DNA of 64,000 nt from Pseudoalteromonas sp. MSK9-3 (GTDB lineage Bacteria; Pseudomonadota; Gammaproteobacteria; Enterobacterales; Alteromonadaceae). The translations under genes and the position numbers were made by a program. This document shows, piece after piece, positions 35,288 through 43,601 of the stretch. Under the pieces are notes generated by a model. That model did no database searches, had not been told where the DNA came from, and saw only the letters and a list, made by a program, of their open reading frames with translations. The stretch covers positions 62,001 through 126,000 of the forward strand of contig NZ_MIET01000071.1 in NCBI RefSeq assembly GCF_003590335.1, written 5' to 3'. The stretch's first letter is position 1. Each line of letters begins with the position of its first letter.

Positions 35288-36175
35288 TTATTGACGCTTT
35301 AGCTTTATAACGCCATCAATATGTACATCGCGCTGAGGAAATGCGATAACAATACCATGCTCATTAAAAGCGTTATCTAATTCAAAGCGTATGTTGCTGG
35401 CAACAAGGCGAAGCCCACCTTCTACTTGTGAGTTAACCCAAAAATAGACCTCAAACACGAGTGCATTATCTGCAAAATCTTGAAAGAATACCGTAGGTTC
35501 TTTCCCTGTGGTTAATAATATATCTGGCTGAGCTCGGGCGGCATCTAAGATAATATTTTTTACTTTCTGACAGTCACTGCCGTAGGCTACACCGACAGAC
35601 ACAGTACCGCGAACGAGTTTGTCTTTGAGAGTCCAATTAGTTACTGTATTTTCTAGTAATTTACTATTTGGAATAAGCATATGAACACCATCGACTCGCC
35701 TTACACGCGTGGAGCGGGTGTTAATTTCCTCAACGATGCCTTTCACACCCTCTACTTCGAGAAAATCACCTATGCGTATTGGTTTTTCGCCCATTAAGAT
35801 CCAACCACTAATAAAATTATTAATGATATTTTGTGCTCCGAAGCCAAAGCCGATAGCAATTGCACCAGATAAGAACGCAAAAGCGGTAACTGGAATATTA
35901 AGCATCGATAAAGTGGTGATAAATATAACGGCTAACACCACTATATATAAAACCCGCTGTATTAAGTGCACAATGTTTGGGTCTTTATTTGTGTGCTTTA
36001 GCTTGTTTCCTAGTTTAGAAATCGCTATATGGGCCACCCAACAGCTGATGATTAGCCACAGTGGTATTGTGAGTACTTCGATTAATGTTATAGCCCGCTC
36101 ATTAAATGTAAATAAAGGATAGCTTAACCAGTGACTGACTTTTTCTAGCATATTAATGACCTTGTTTGAAAACAT
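35288..36175 (-). CDS. Small-conductance mechanosensitive channel (MscS family)
   Basis: The 295-residue protein has about three membrane spans (about residues 25-50, 65-90 and 95-125). The pore-lining TM3 is Gly/Ala-rich, AIAIGFGFGAQNIINNFISG (about 105-124), followed by the MscS beta-domain ILMGEKPIRIGDFLEVEGVKGIVEEI and VHMLIPNSKLLENTVTNW. The length is near E. coli MscS (286). Its first base overlaps the rimB stop by one base. Confidence 0.92.
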   Translation of the reverse strand: MFSNKVINMLEKVSHWLSYPLFTFNERAITLIEVLTIPLWLIISCWVAHIAISKLGNKLKHTNKDPNIVHLIQRVLYIVVLAVIFITTLSMLNIPVTAFAFLSGAIAIGFGFGAQNIINNFISGWILMGEKPIRIGDFLEVEGVKGIVEEINTRSTRVRRVDGVHMLIPNSKLLENTVTNWTLKDKLVRGTVSVGVAYGSDCQKVKNIILDAARAQPDILLTTGKEPTVFFQDFADNALVFEVYFWVNSQVEGGLRLVASNIRFELDNAFNEHGIVIAFPQRDVHIDGVIKLKRQ

Positions 36176-36606
36176 TATTTGTTCGACATTAAAAAGGCAT
36201 TGGCCGCATCTATGTAAAAATGATTGGCCAATGCTTGACGACCTAATAGCATTAGGTAGGTCATATCAGAACGATCTGTTAGTGTTATTTCTATGTTCCA
36301 TGAATGTGCTCCAAGAATTGCTAACGTTTGAATGACATAACGCTGCTCCCGGCCTCCGTTTGAAGATTTAACTTGCCGAATATCATGAAGTATAGCTTGG
36401 CATCTTACCTTCTTCTGTACGTTGTGGATCTCTGGGTGTATATCAAATGACACGGCAGGCTTATTATCAATATATGTTTTTTGGATATTATCTACATGTA
36501 ATGATGATGTTTGTGCGCCAGTATCAACTCGAACAAGAAGCTGTTCAATGCCTAGTTCAGGTAAGTTAATACTCTCAACGTGACCAATAATGGGTCTTGT
36601 ACTCAT
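36175..36606 (-). CDS. rimB: RimB-like retropepsin-type protease of the RimK system
   Basis: The 143-residue protein belongs to the RimK-associated DUF785 family. It has a single pepsin-like active motif RVDTGAQTSSLHVDNI (about residues 26-41) and LLGRQALANHF (about 120-130), which imply a dimeric aspartic-type fold. RimB is known to work with RimK in pseudomonads, where the cluster controls glutamate tails on ribosomal protein S6. It overlaps the M14-like gene upstream by four bases. Confidence 0.85.
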   Translation of the reverse strand: MSTRPIIGHVESINLPELGIEQLLVRVDTGAQTSSLHVDNIQKTYIDNKPAVSFDIHPEIHNVQKKVRCQAILHDIRQVKSSNGGREQRYVIQTLAILGAHSWNIEITLTDRSDMTYLMLLGRQALANHFYIDAANAFLMSNK

Positions 36607-37637
36607 GAAATTTCCTCATTTATCGAAAGATCATTTATCAATTGCTCTTCTATTGTTTCGATATGATCTGCAATATGTTCGTCGTCTTCTGAAAAATACG
36701 CAATGTGGTACATTGCTTCACCTTCTTGTACCAATGGAATATTTTGTTTTCCAATTATTACACCGCTTTTAGTGGCGATGACTTCACCCAAAGTTTCCCC
36801 GTAAGGCCCTCCGATGGTGGCTAGAATTTGTGCTTTTTTCACTTGATCGCCAAGTTGATAATGATGTGTGACAATGCCACTGCTTGAAGCGCGTACCCAG
36901 TTGCTATTATTGGCAATAAATGGTGTTTGCTTCACTCTCATTTTCTGTTTTTTAGAGATCATACCCAGGTGGCGCAATACGTTTAGGATACCTTTGATCC
37001 CGGCTCTTATGGAGAACTCATCAAAGCGCAATGCCTCACCACCTTCATAGAGTAATACCTTAGTTCCAGTGGCCACTGCTGCATCTCGGAGCGATCCTTC
37101 GATGATGTCTGAGTTTAATACTACGGGTACCCCAAATGCCTGAGCCAACTCCAGAGTATGCGGATCTGACAGCTGCGCTCTTATTTGTGGTAGGTTGGAT
37201 CTATTTATTGCACCAGTATGTAAATCAATACCGTAGTCGCATTGGGCAACAATCTCTTTTAGAAAGATATTAGCCACACGTCCAGCAAGCGACCCTTTTG
37301 AAGACCCTGGAAAAGAGCGATTCAAATCTCGTCTATCTGGCATATAACGACTTTGGTTAACAACGCCATATACATTTACCATTGGAACAGCAATGATGGT
37401 ACCAATTGACACTTTAAACCCTTTTAAATTGATGAGGCGCCTTATGATCTCTATACCGTTTAGTTCATCTCCGTGTACCGCTGCACTAATAAATATAGTG
37501 GGTCCTATTTTTTTTCCTCTAATTATATATACGGGTAAGTTTACATCTGCATCTGTATAGAGTTTTGCTACAGGCAGGTTTACTTTACGCGTTTCTCCAA
37601 GTTGAATAATGTGTTCACCAATTTTTAGTTCGTTCAT
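36603..37637 (-). CDS. Succinylglutamate desuccinylase/aspartoacylase-family protein
   Basis: M14-like zinc hydrolase of 344 residues. Metal and catalytic segments are SAAVHGDELNGIEIIRRLI (His and Glu ligands, about residues 51-69), PDRRDLNRSFPG (about 100-111) and DYGIDLHTGAINRSN (about 134-148). The C-terminal part carries an all-beta swivelling region. Such genes regularly sit beside rimK, where trimming of added glutamates is a plausible role; this is inferred. It is located between rimK and rimB. Confidence 0.86.
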   Translation of the reverse strand: MNELKIGEHIIQLGETRKVNLPVAKLYTDADVNLPVYIIRGKKIGPTIFISAAVHGDELNGIEIIRRLINLKGFKVSIGTIIAVPMVNVYGVVNQSRYMPDRRDLNRSFPGSSKGSLAGRVANIFLKEIVAQCDYGIDLHTGAINRSNLPQIRAQLSDPHTLELAQAFGVPVVLNSDIIEGSLRDAAVATGTKVLLYEGGEALRFDEFSIRAGIKGILNVLRHLGMISKKQKMRVKQTPFIANNSNWVRASSSGIVTHHYQLGDQVKKAQILATIGGPYGETLGEVIATKSGVIIGKQNIPLVQEGEAMYHIAYFSEDDEHIADHIETIEEQLINDLSINEEIS

Positions 37638-37662
37638 GTTAATCTCATGCTTGTTGGCTTAG

Positions 37663-38568
37663 TTAGCCTTTGCCTCTGGTTTTATTGGTATTGAATTTTG
37701 CATTTTTTTCGATAAATTCAATTAATTTACTGGCAACGTCATAACCTGTAGCAAGCTCAATACCTTCGAGGCCTGGGGAGGAGTTAACTTCCATCACCAT
37801 GGGGCCATTATTTGAACGAAGTAAATCCACACCACAGAAATTCAATCCCATTACTTTTGCCGCGTTAACAGCCGTTTCCCGTTCTTCTTTGGTTAGCTTT
37901 ACCAGTTGGGCGCTACCACCTCGATGCAAGTTTGACCTAAATTCGCCCTCAGCACCTTGGCGCTTCATAGCAGCAACGACTCGGCCTCCGACAACGAGGC
38001 ATCGAATATCAGCACCGTCAGCTTCTTTGATAAATTCTTGGACTAGTATGTTTGCTTTTAAACCCATAAATGCCTCGATGATACTTTCTGCTGCTTTTGC
38101 GGTATCAGCTAATACCACACCAATACCTTGGGTCCCCTCAAGTAACTTAATCACTAAAGGTGCGCCACCTACATTTTTTATCAGATCTTTTATATCGTCA
38201 GGTTTACTTGCGAAACCTGTACGAGGCAAGCCAATACCTTTTCGAGAAAGAAGTTGTAAAGATCGTAACTTATCTCGAGAGCGGCTTATTGCAACAGACT
38301 CATTGACATTGAATGTGCCCATCATTTCAAATTGCCGTGCTACGGCAGTGCCATAAAATGTAATAGATGCACCGATCCGTGGAATAATTGCATCATATTG
38401 TGGTAGCTCTTCACCGTGATAGCGCACGGTAGGTCGACTGCTGGTGATATCCATATAGCAATGCAATGTATCAATGACATCGACTTCGTGACCTCGGGAT
38501 AAGGCAGCTTCTTTTAACCGACGTGTTGAATATAAATTTTCATTTCTAGATAAAATAGCAATTTTCAT
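37663..38568 (-). CDS. rimK: Ribosomal protein S6--L-glutamate ligase RimK
   Basis: ATP-grasp ligase adding glutamates to the C-terminus of ribosomal protein S6. The 301-residue protein shows MKIAILSRNENLYSTRRL at the start, PLVIKLLEGTQGIGVVLADT with the ATP-binding glycine loop (about residues 137-156), ILVQEFIKEADGADIRCLVVG and MVMEVNSSPGLEGIELATG (about 263-281). Length and motifs match E. coli RimK (300). It starts the operon rimK, M14-like, rimB, mscS, zntB-like, divergent from a LysR gene. Confidence 0.95.
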   Translation of the reverse strand: MKIAILSRNENLYSTRRLKEAALSRGHEVDVIDTLHCYMDITSSRPTVRYHGEELPQYDAIIPRIGASITFYGTAVARQFEMMGTFNVNESVAISRSRDKLRSLQLLSRKGIGLPRTGFASKPDDIKDLIKNVGGAPLVIKLLEGTQGIGVVLADTAKAAESIIEAFMGLKANILVQEFIKEADGADIRCLVVGGRVVAAMKRQGAEGEFRSNLHRGGSAQLVKLTKEERETAVNAAKVMGLNFCGVDLLRSNNGPMVMEVNSSPGLEGIELATGYDVASKLIEFIEKNAKFNTNKTRGKG

Positions 38569-38666
38569 TTTTAACTCCTTGATTGTGTGATGCGAAAATT
38601 AGTTGAAAAAGATCAAAAAGAGAATCAAAATAAAAAGCATAGTTTGATAAAATAATTTTATTAAAA

Positions 38667-39509
38667 ATGAAGATAGAGCTATTAACTACTTTTTTAGAAG
38701 TGAGCCAAACACTTCATGTTAGAGTCGCATCTGAAAATCTTTTTCTTACGCAGGCGGCTGTTAGCAGCCGCATTAAACAGCTTGAAGAGGAGCTTGGTGT
38801 ACTATTATTTGATCGTACACAAAAGCGACTAAAATTAACTGCAGAAGGACATAAGCTGGTTAAATATGCCAATGAAATGGTGATGATGTGGCAAAAGTTA
38901 AAACAAGAAGTTGGAGTCGCTCAAGCTGATACACAGCAGCTTTTTGTGGGTTCTATGATGTCTATATGGGATATCATTTTACAAGATTGGCTGCAAAAAA
39001 TTCACCGAAATTTGGATGATGTTCATTTATACACGCATACATATTCTCAATTAGAGCTACGTCGTCAAATAGTAAGTAGATTGATTGATATAGCTTTTTT
39101 GTTTGAGCCACCCTATATTGAAGATATTGTCACAGAAAAGGTGGCGACAGTGCCACTTCAGCTTGTTTCAACTGAACCTGGTACTCATATTTCACAGATA
39201 AAAAATATGGTGATGGTTGACTATGGTGAAGCAGTTAACAGTCAATTTATAAGAGAATATGGAGACAACGCCATTATTCGACATAATATGAGTCAGCCTC
39301 GAATTGCGCTAAACTTCATTCTTGAAGCGGGTGGTTGTGCTTATTTACCTAAGCAAATGTGTTTTGATCATATCAGAAAAGGGAAGTTGTTCCATGTTGC
39401 AGGTACACAAGACTATAGTCGAGATATTTACGCAATATACCTTGCTAAGAGCCACAAGTCAGTTCTAATAAATGAAGCATTAACTTTGTTCAGCTATCTA
39501 CGAAGTTAA
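38667..39509 (+). CDS. LysR-family transcriptional regulator
   Basis: The 280-residue protein has an N-terminal winged helix-turn-helix (LTTFLEVSQTLHVRVASENLFLTQAAVSSRIKQLEEELG, about residues 5-43; read in two parts) and a C-terminal effector-binding domain. It resembles the HdfR/YifA branch, but I cannot name it with confidence. It is divergent from rimK with a 98-base A+T-rich gap, so it may control the rimK operon. Confidence 0.85.
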   Translation: MKIELLTTFLEVSQTLHVRVASENLFLTQAAVSSRIKQLEEELGVLLFDRTQKRLKLTAEGHKLVKYANEMVMMWQKLKQEVGVAQADTQQLFVGSMMSIWDIILQDWLQKIHRNLDDVHLYTHTYSQLELRRQIVSRLIDIAFLFEPPYIEDIVTEKVATVPLQLVSTEPGTHISQIKNMVMVDYGEAVNSQFIREYGDNAIIRHNMSQPRIALNFILEAGGCAYLPKQMCFDHIRKGKLFHVAGTQDYSRDIYAIYLAKSHKSVLINEALTLFSYLRS

Positions 39510-39857
39510 ACAATAACATTTAAGATTTTTATTACTTTGATAAAAAAAAATTATCAAATGAGTGTTTTTATACAACATAGTTTGAGTACCATTGAAAATA
39601 ATGTACGTATTAGAATTTGGGCAATGGTTAATAACAACAAAATGTTTGTTGATTCATCTTTTTTAACAAAATTCATTTGGTGGTGCGCTAAAGAAAAAGC
39701 CATCTATTCCATCACATAGGTAGAGCTGATGTTCGGCGTTTTTGCCTGTTGCTTTTATAGCTAGAAATTTCAACCTAGAGGACTATCACGTTACTTTTTA
39801 GCTGATCAAGGAACCTTATTTAATGCAATTACTCTATTTTTCTTGAAATTATAGATT
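39510..39857. other. Intergenic stretch without a supported gene
   Basis: About 350 bases, very A+T-rich. A 60-codon open frame at 39537-39719 lacks a ribosome binding site and has low-complexity composition, so I do not call it. No terminator or tRNA seen. Confidence 0.6.
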
Positions 39858-39907
39858 TTGAGCGTACACTTGTGCGCTCAATTTTAAGCTAACAGGTGTA
39901 CGCTCAA
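39858..39907. promoter_or_regulatory. Operator-like inverted repeats before the desaturase operon
   Basis: TTGAGCGTACAC at 39858-39869 is an exact inverted match to GTGTACGCTCAA at 39896-39907. A third, imperfect copy, TTGTGCGCTCAA at 39870-39881, abuts the first to make a 24-bp near-palindrome. The last copy ends one base before the ATG at 39909 and covers the ribosome binding site, so a bound repressor could block both transcription and initiation. The palindrome is of the kind bound by TetR-type regulators of unsaturated fatty acid genes (FabR, DesT); that link is inferred. Confidence 0.68.
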
Positions 39908-39908
39908 A

Positions 39909-40970
39909 ATGCGTGTTGCACGAGTCATTTTTGATAAATTCACACAATTATTTCTACATCATCAGAGTTTTTTTGGCTACATGGAGCCGGTTCTTCAGCA
40001 TTTTCTGCCGGCTTGGAGAGATGGTTTATATCGTGCAAAGGTACAAACGGTCGTTAAACTATCCCCGTTATATATCGAAATGACATTAAAACCCGAGAAA
40101 AGCTGGCCAAGGCACCGTGCAGGACAGCATATTAATTTAACCATAGAGGCTGATGGGCGATTATTAACCCGTACATTTACGGTTGCATCTAGTAGCGATG
40201 AGCATGACTCATCGGGTTTAATAAAGTTATTGATCAAAGTAGATGAACGTGGTCGTTTTACAGGTCAGCTATATGATGTTTTACAAACACAAACGTGGTG
40301 CAATATTTCAGCGCCCTATGGTGAGTTTAGGATTAATACATTAAAAAAGCCGTTGCTCATGGTGGCTGGTGGTTCGGGTATTACGCCTTTTATTGCTCTA
40401 TTGAGCCAACATTTACCACAGATCAAAGAACCTGTACGTTTGGTGTACTTTGCTAAAGAGCATGAACATCAATGTATTGAGCAGCTTAATGCGCTTCAGA
40501 TGAGACATGAACACTTTAGTGTCACGCTGTGTGCTAGAAAAAACAGTCAACCAGTTGATGTGTATGTGTCTGAAAATAGGCTGTCGGATGTGTATTGTTG
40601 CGGCCCGTTTAATATGATGAAACAAGTGCAAAATGCATGTGAAGCGTTCGGCATGCCGTACTATCAAGAAACATTTGGTGTTCGAAAGAAGCGGTTGAAC
40701 GTAAAGGGCACGGACGCTAAAAGTTTTACCCTCAAGCTAAAGCAATCATCGACTTATATAAAAAGCGAAGGCACGTTACTTGAGCAACTGGAGTTGCAAA
40801 ACTTACCAGTCATACGTGGGTGTGGAATTGGGGTATGCCACCAATGCCAATGTGTTAAAAATGCGGGGATTGTGAGGGATATTCGTACTGGGCAACTGTC
40901 TGACAGTGGTCAGCAGTTGATCCAGTTGTGTGTGTCTGAACCCGTCTCTGATTTGGATTTAACGATATGA
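39909..40970 (+). CDS. Ferredoxin--NAD(P)H reductase partner of fatty acid desaturase
   Basis: Iron-sulphur flavoprotein of 353 residues. It has an FAD-binding region with HRAGQHINLTIEADGRLLTRTFTVAS (about residues 70-95), an NAD-binding MVAGGSGITPFIALLS (about 153-168) and YCCGPFNMM, then a C-terminal plant-type [2Fe-2S] domain RGCGIGVCHQCQCVKNAG with a final Cys near LIQLCVSEP. The stop overlaps the desaturase start as ATGA. By analogy with DesC-DesB of Pseudomonas aeruginosa it supplies electrons to the desaturase. A second Met at residue 25 is a possible later start. Confidence 0.87.
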   Translation: MRVARVIFDKFTQLFLHHQSFFGYMEPVLQHFLPAWRDGLYRAKVQTVVKLSPLYIEMTLKPEKSWPRHRAGQHINLTIEADGRLLTRTFTVASSSDEHDSSGLIKLLIKVDERGRFTGQLYDVLQTQTWCNISAPYGEFRINTLKKPLLMVAGGSGITPFIALLSQHLPQIKEPVRLVYFAKEHEHQCIEQLNALQMRHEHFSVTLCARKNSQPVDVYVSENRLSDVYCCGPFNMMKQVQNACEAFGMPYYQETFGVRKKRLNVKGTDAKSFTLKLKQSSTYIKSEGTLLEQLELQNLPVIRGCGIGVCHQCQCVKNAGIVRDIRTGQLSDSGQQLIQLCVSEPVSDLDLTI

Positions 40971-42019
40971 ATAAGATAAATTTTACTTTGTTAGCACAAG
41001 AGCTTGATGACATAAAACAGCAAACGCTAAGCAAAGTAGGCCAAGCAGATGCGGATCATATTCGGCGAATTATTCGCATACAAAGGTATTGTGAATGGTC
41101 TGCTCGTGTATTACTCATGATGGGGTTTTTACTTCCGGCATTATGGTTAATAGGGGTTTTACTACTCGCCGTTGCAAAAATTCTAGATAATATGGAAATT
41201 GGTCATAATGTGATGCATGGTCAATATGACTGGATGAACGATAAACATATTAACTCTCGCGTGTATGAATGGGATATTGCCTGTGATGGACAAAGTTGGC
41301 ATCGAGTGCATAATTACGAACACCATACGTATACCAATATTCTTGGTAAAGACAGAGATTTTGGCTATGGCTTGCTACGATTATCGAATGATTTTAAATG
41401 GCGACTGAAAAATAGCTGGCAACTGTTAACATACATCAATTTGAGCATTTTATTTCAATGGGGCGTGTCTTATCACGAATTGGCTGCTGAACGCGTTTTT
41501 TTAGGAAAGCAAAAACAAGGCCGTGATTCTCGAGTGTCGCACCGAATGTTAAAGCAACGTTTTTTTAGTAAAGGTACACGGCAATTACTGAAAGATTATG
41601 TGGTTTTTCCCGTACTTGCTGGTCCGTTATTTTTGTGGGTATTCAGTGGTAACTTACTCGCTAATCTTATTCGTAATTTATGGACATCAACCATCATATT
41701 CTGTGGCCATTTTACAGAACAAACGCAAACGTTTGAGCAGCAGGATTGTGAGAATGAAAGTCAAGGGCAGTGGTATTATCGTCAAGTATTGGGGTCATCG
41801 AATATTCAAGGAGGTAATACATTCCATATTTTAACGGGCCACTTAAGTTATCAAATTGAGCATCACTTATTCCCTGACTTACCTGCATCACGTTACCAAG
41901 AAATTGCACCCAAGGTACAAGCTGTACTCTCTAAGCATGATATTGCGTACAATACTGGTGGCTTTTTTAAGCAGTATTGCTCTGTGTTAAAACGTATATT
42001 GCGTTACTCATTTCCGTAA
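40967..42019 (+). CDS. Membrane fatty acid desaturase (DesB-like)
   Basis: Di-iron membrane desaturase of 350 residues introducing double bonds in acyl chains. The three His boxes are HNVMH (about residues 79-83), HNYEHHTY (about 115-122) and QIEHHLFPDLPASRY (about 294-308), with an extra GHFTEQT near 245. About four hydrophobic spans are visible. It is translated with the preceding reductase through a four-base overlap. It would give the cell an aerobic route to unsaturated lipids, useful in cold sea water. Confidence 0.92.
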   Translation: MNKINFTLLAQELDDIKQQTLSKVGQADADHIRRIIRIQRYCEWSARVLLMMGFLLPALWLIGVLLLAVAKILDNMEIGHNVMHGQYDWMNDKHINSRVYEWDIACDGQSWHRVHNYEHHTYTNILGKDRDFGYGLLRLSNDFKWRLKNSWQLLTYINLSILFQWGVSYHELAAERVFLGKQKQGRDSRVSHRMLKQRFFSKGTRQLLKDYVVFPVLAGPLFLWVFSGNLLANLIRNLWTSTIIFCGHFTEQTQTFEQQDCENESQGQWYYRQVLGSSNIQGGNTFHILTGHLSYQIEHHLFPDLPASRYQEIAPKVQAVLSKHDIAYNTGGFFKQYCSVLKRILRYSFP

Positions 42020-42075
42020 AATAGTGACAGTATGCAGTCTCATTGGGCTGCATACATGTTTCTTCTATGTGACCT

Positions 42076-42516
42076 TTATACTCGTTGACGACACCGCTCA
42101 ATCACCTTTGCTGTGAGGACCATGATCACTGTGCCAGTGAATATGGGAAAGATCAAAAATTGCCAACTGGGTGCAGTGATCATAATCAATATTGGATTTG
42201 CGCCAGCGGGCGGGTGGGTCGTATTCGTTAGCAGCATTAGACTGACTGCTAACCCGGTTGCCAATGCAATAGTGAGTGTATTGACTTCAACATAATTGAC
42301 AAACAGTAAACCAATACTTGCGGTGAGTAGATGCCCGAGTATGACATTTTTGGGGTTGGCGAGTGGGCTTGACGGTACACCAAAAATAAGCACGACGCTT
42401 GCACCAAAAGGCGCGATGAGTAGCATCAGTTGCATCTCTATTTTTTCTAGTAAACCAAGTAAAGCGATTGCTGTTCCTGCACCGATCCCTGCTGTAATTT
42501 TATCTTTAAACTTCAT
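42076..42516 (-). CDS. HPP-family membrane protein
   Basis: Small integral membrane protein of 146 residues with four predicted spans and the family features GASVVLIFGVPSSPLANPKNVILGH (about residues 39-63) and NTTHPPAGANPIL (about 97-109), the latter containing the HPP motif. Some HPP proteins have been linked to nitrite transport in chloroplasts and cyanobacteria, but bacterial roles are unclear. It is divergent from a TetR regulator and shares a large palindromic operator with it. Confidence 0.85.
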   Translation of the reverse strand: MKFKDKITAGIGAGTAIALLGLLEKIEMQLMLLIAPFGASVVLIFGVPSSPLANPKNVILGHLLTASIGLLFVNYVEVNTLTIALATGLAVSLMLLTNTTHPPAGANPILIMITAPSWQFLIFPIFTGTVIMVLTAKVIERCRQRV

Positions 42517-42535
42517 GATGCCTTTTCCTTTTTAA

Positions 42536-42580
42536 AGTAGACCACTCTGTCTACCTACATGGTAGACAGAGTGGTCTACT
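42536..42580. promoter_or_regulatory. 45-bp nested palindromic operator between HPP and TetR genes
   Basis: Perfect 20-bp inverted arms at 42536-42555 and 42561-42580 enclose TACAT. Each arm itself holds a TAGAC-N6-GTCTA palindrome (TAGACCACTCTGTCTA and TAGACAGAGTGGTCTA). So there are two head-to-head dimer sites in the 96-base gap between the divergent starts. This is typical TetR operator architecture; autoregulation and control of the HPP gene follow. Confidence 0.85.
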
Positions 42581-42612
42581 CATGTCAAGATAGATATGAT
42601 TAAGGAGATAAA

Positions 42613-43140
42613 ATGACAGACAAAAAACAACAGCTCATTCAAACCGCATTGCATTTATTTTATACCAAAGGTGCAGGGCAAGTAGGTATTAACGAAATCA
42701 TTAGCACATCTGGTGTGGCCAAAAAAACACTATATGCTTACTTCGCCAGTAAAGATGATTTGATCTTAGCTTGCTTGAGGGAGCGACATGACGTTTTTAT
42801 GGCTTGGCTCTGTGATGAATTAGAAGGTGCTAACGACATAAAGAGCACTTACTTTCAATTGTTCAGTGCGCTTGATAAATGGTTTAATTGCAAGGTGCCC
42901 TCTTTAGCACAGTTTCGAGGGTGCTTTTTTATCAATACCGCAGCAGAATTTCAAGAATACAACCCAGATATTACCGCATATTGCGCGTACCATAAAAACC
43001 AAGTTAAGGCATTGCTTAATCGACATCTACAAGGGGGCTCACAACAGGAATTAGAGCGAATCTTTACTTTGTCTGAAGGTGCAATTGTCAGTGCGTTTAT
43101 GTTGAAAAACAGCGATATTGCGAAAAGCTTTTTACGCTGA
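42613..43140 (+). CDS. TetR-family transcriptional regulator
   Basis: The 175-residue protein has an N-terminal TetR helix-turn-helix: KGAGQVGINEIISTSGVAKKTLYAYFASKDDLILACL (about residues 19-55; read in two parts), followed by a ligand-binding helical domain with FRGCFFINTAAEFQ. A strong AAGGAG ribosome binding site precedes the ATG. The palindromic operator upstream is shared with the HPP gene. The cysteines in the effector domain (FRGCFF, AYC) could make it redox or electrophile responsive, but that is a guess. Confidence 0.9.
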   Translation: MTDKKQQLIQTALHLFYTKGAGQVGINEIISTSGVAKKTLYAYFASKDDLILACLRERHDVFMAWLCDELEGANDIKSTYFQLFSALDKWFNCKVPSLAQFRGCFFINTAAEFQEYNPDITAYCAYHKNQVKALLNRHLQGGSQQELERIFTLSEGAIVSAFMLKNSDIAKSFLR

Positions 43141-43601
43141 TCCCACGCTTTTGCTCTTTTTATCGGTGTTACCTTGGTGATGGTCACATCATAAGGTACA
43201 TATTTTCAATACGTATAAACCTTAATTTGACTGTGTAATGAAGACTTTTTTGGCTGGCTATTTGACATGTTATTCATTAAATAAGTTAATGTTAAATTTT
43301 ATTATAAAAAAGTACATTAGTGATGCTTATTAACGCTTAGCCAAATCAAATGAGAACAAATCAGTTTTACTCATCATGCACAGTAACAACCAGGGGAACT
43401 TAACGCTGTTTATTAAGCTCACTGATTTAATTTGTTTTTATTTTTAGTCACGATTTAAAAAGGTATATTTTTAAATATTATTGGTTAAAAATGTAAATTT
43501 TTTGGGTTGATACGGGTGTTTTTATCTATGTAAAATGGCTGCAGCTAATTCGGAATGAGTTTGAATTAGTATTCTAAAAAGCGACTAAAAAGGAAATTAT
43601 C
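43141..43601. other. Long intergenic region upstream of an exported protein gene
   Basis: 461 bases with high A+T and no supported open frame, tRNA or strong hairpin. The last part holds a plausible AAGGAAA ribosome binding site for the next gene. It could host a leader or small RNA, but I see no clear signal. Confidence 0.5.

Noticed and set aside
39537..39719. 60-codon open frame downstream of the LysR gene
   Set aside because: No ribosome binding site, A+T-driven composition and no recognisable features; probably chance.
42613..43140. The TetR gene as the regulator of the desaturase operon (DesT role)
   Set aside because: Its own operator is a different palindrome (TAGAC-N6-GTCTA) from the GAGCGTACAC sites before the reductase gene, and the HPP gene lies between them.
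43141..43601. Riboswitch or small RNA in the long leader before the exported protein gene
   Set aside because: No conserved riboswitch core or strong hairpin followed by T-run could be recognised by eye.
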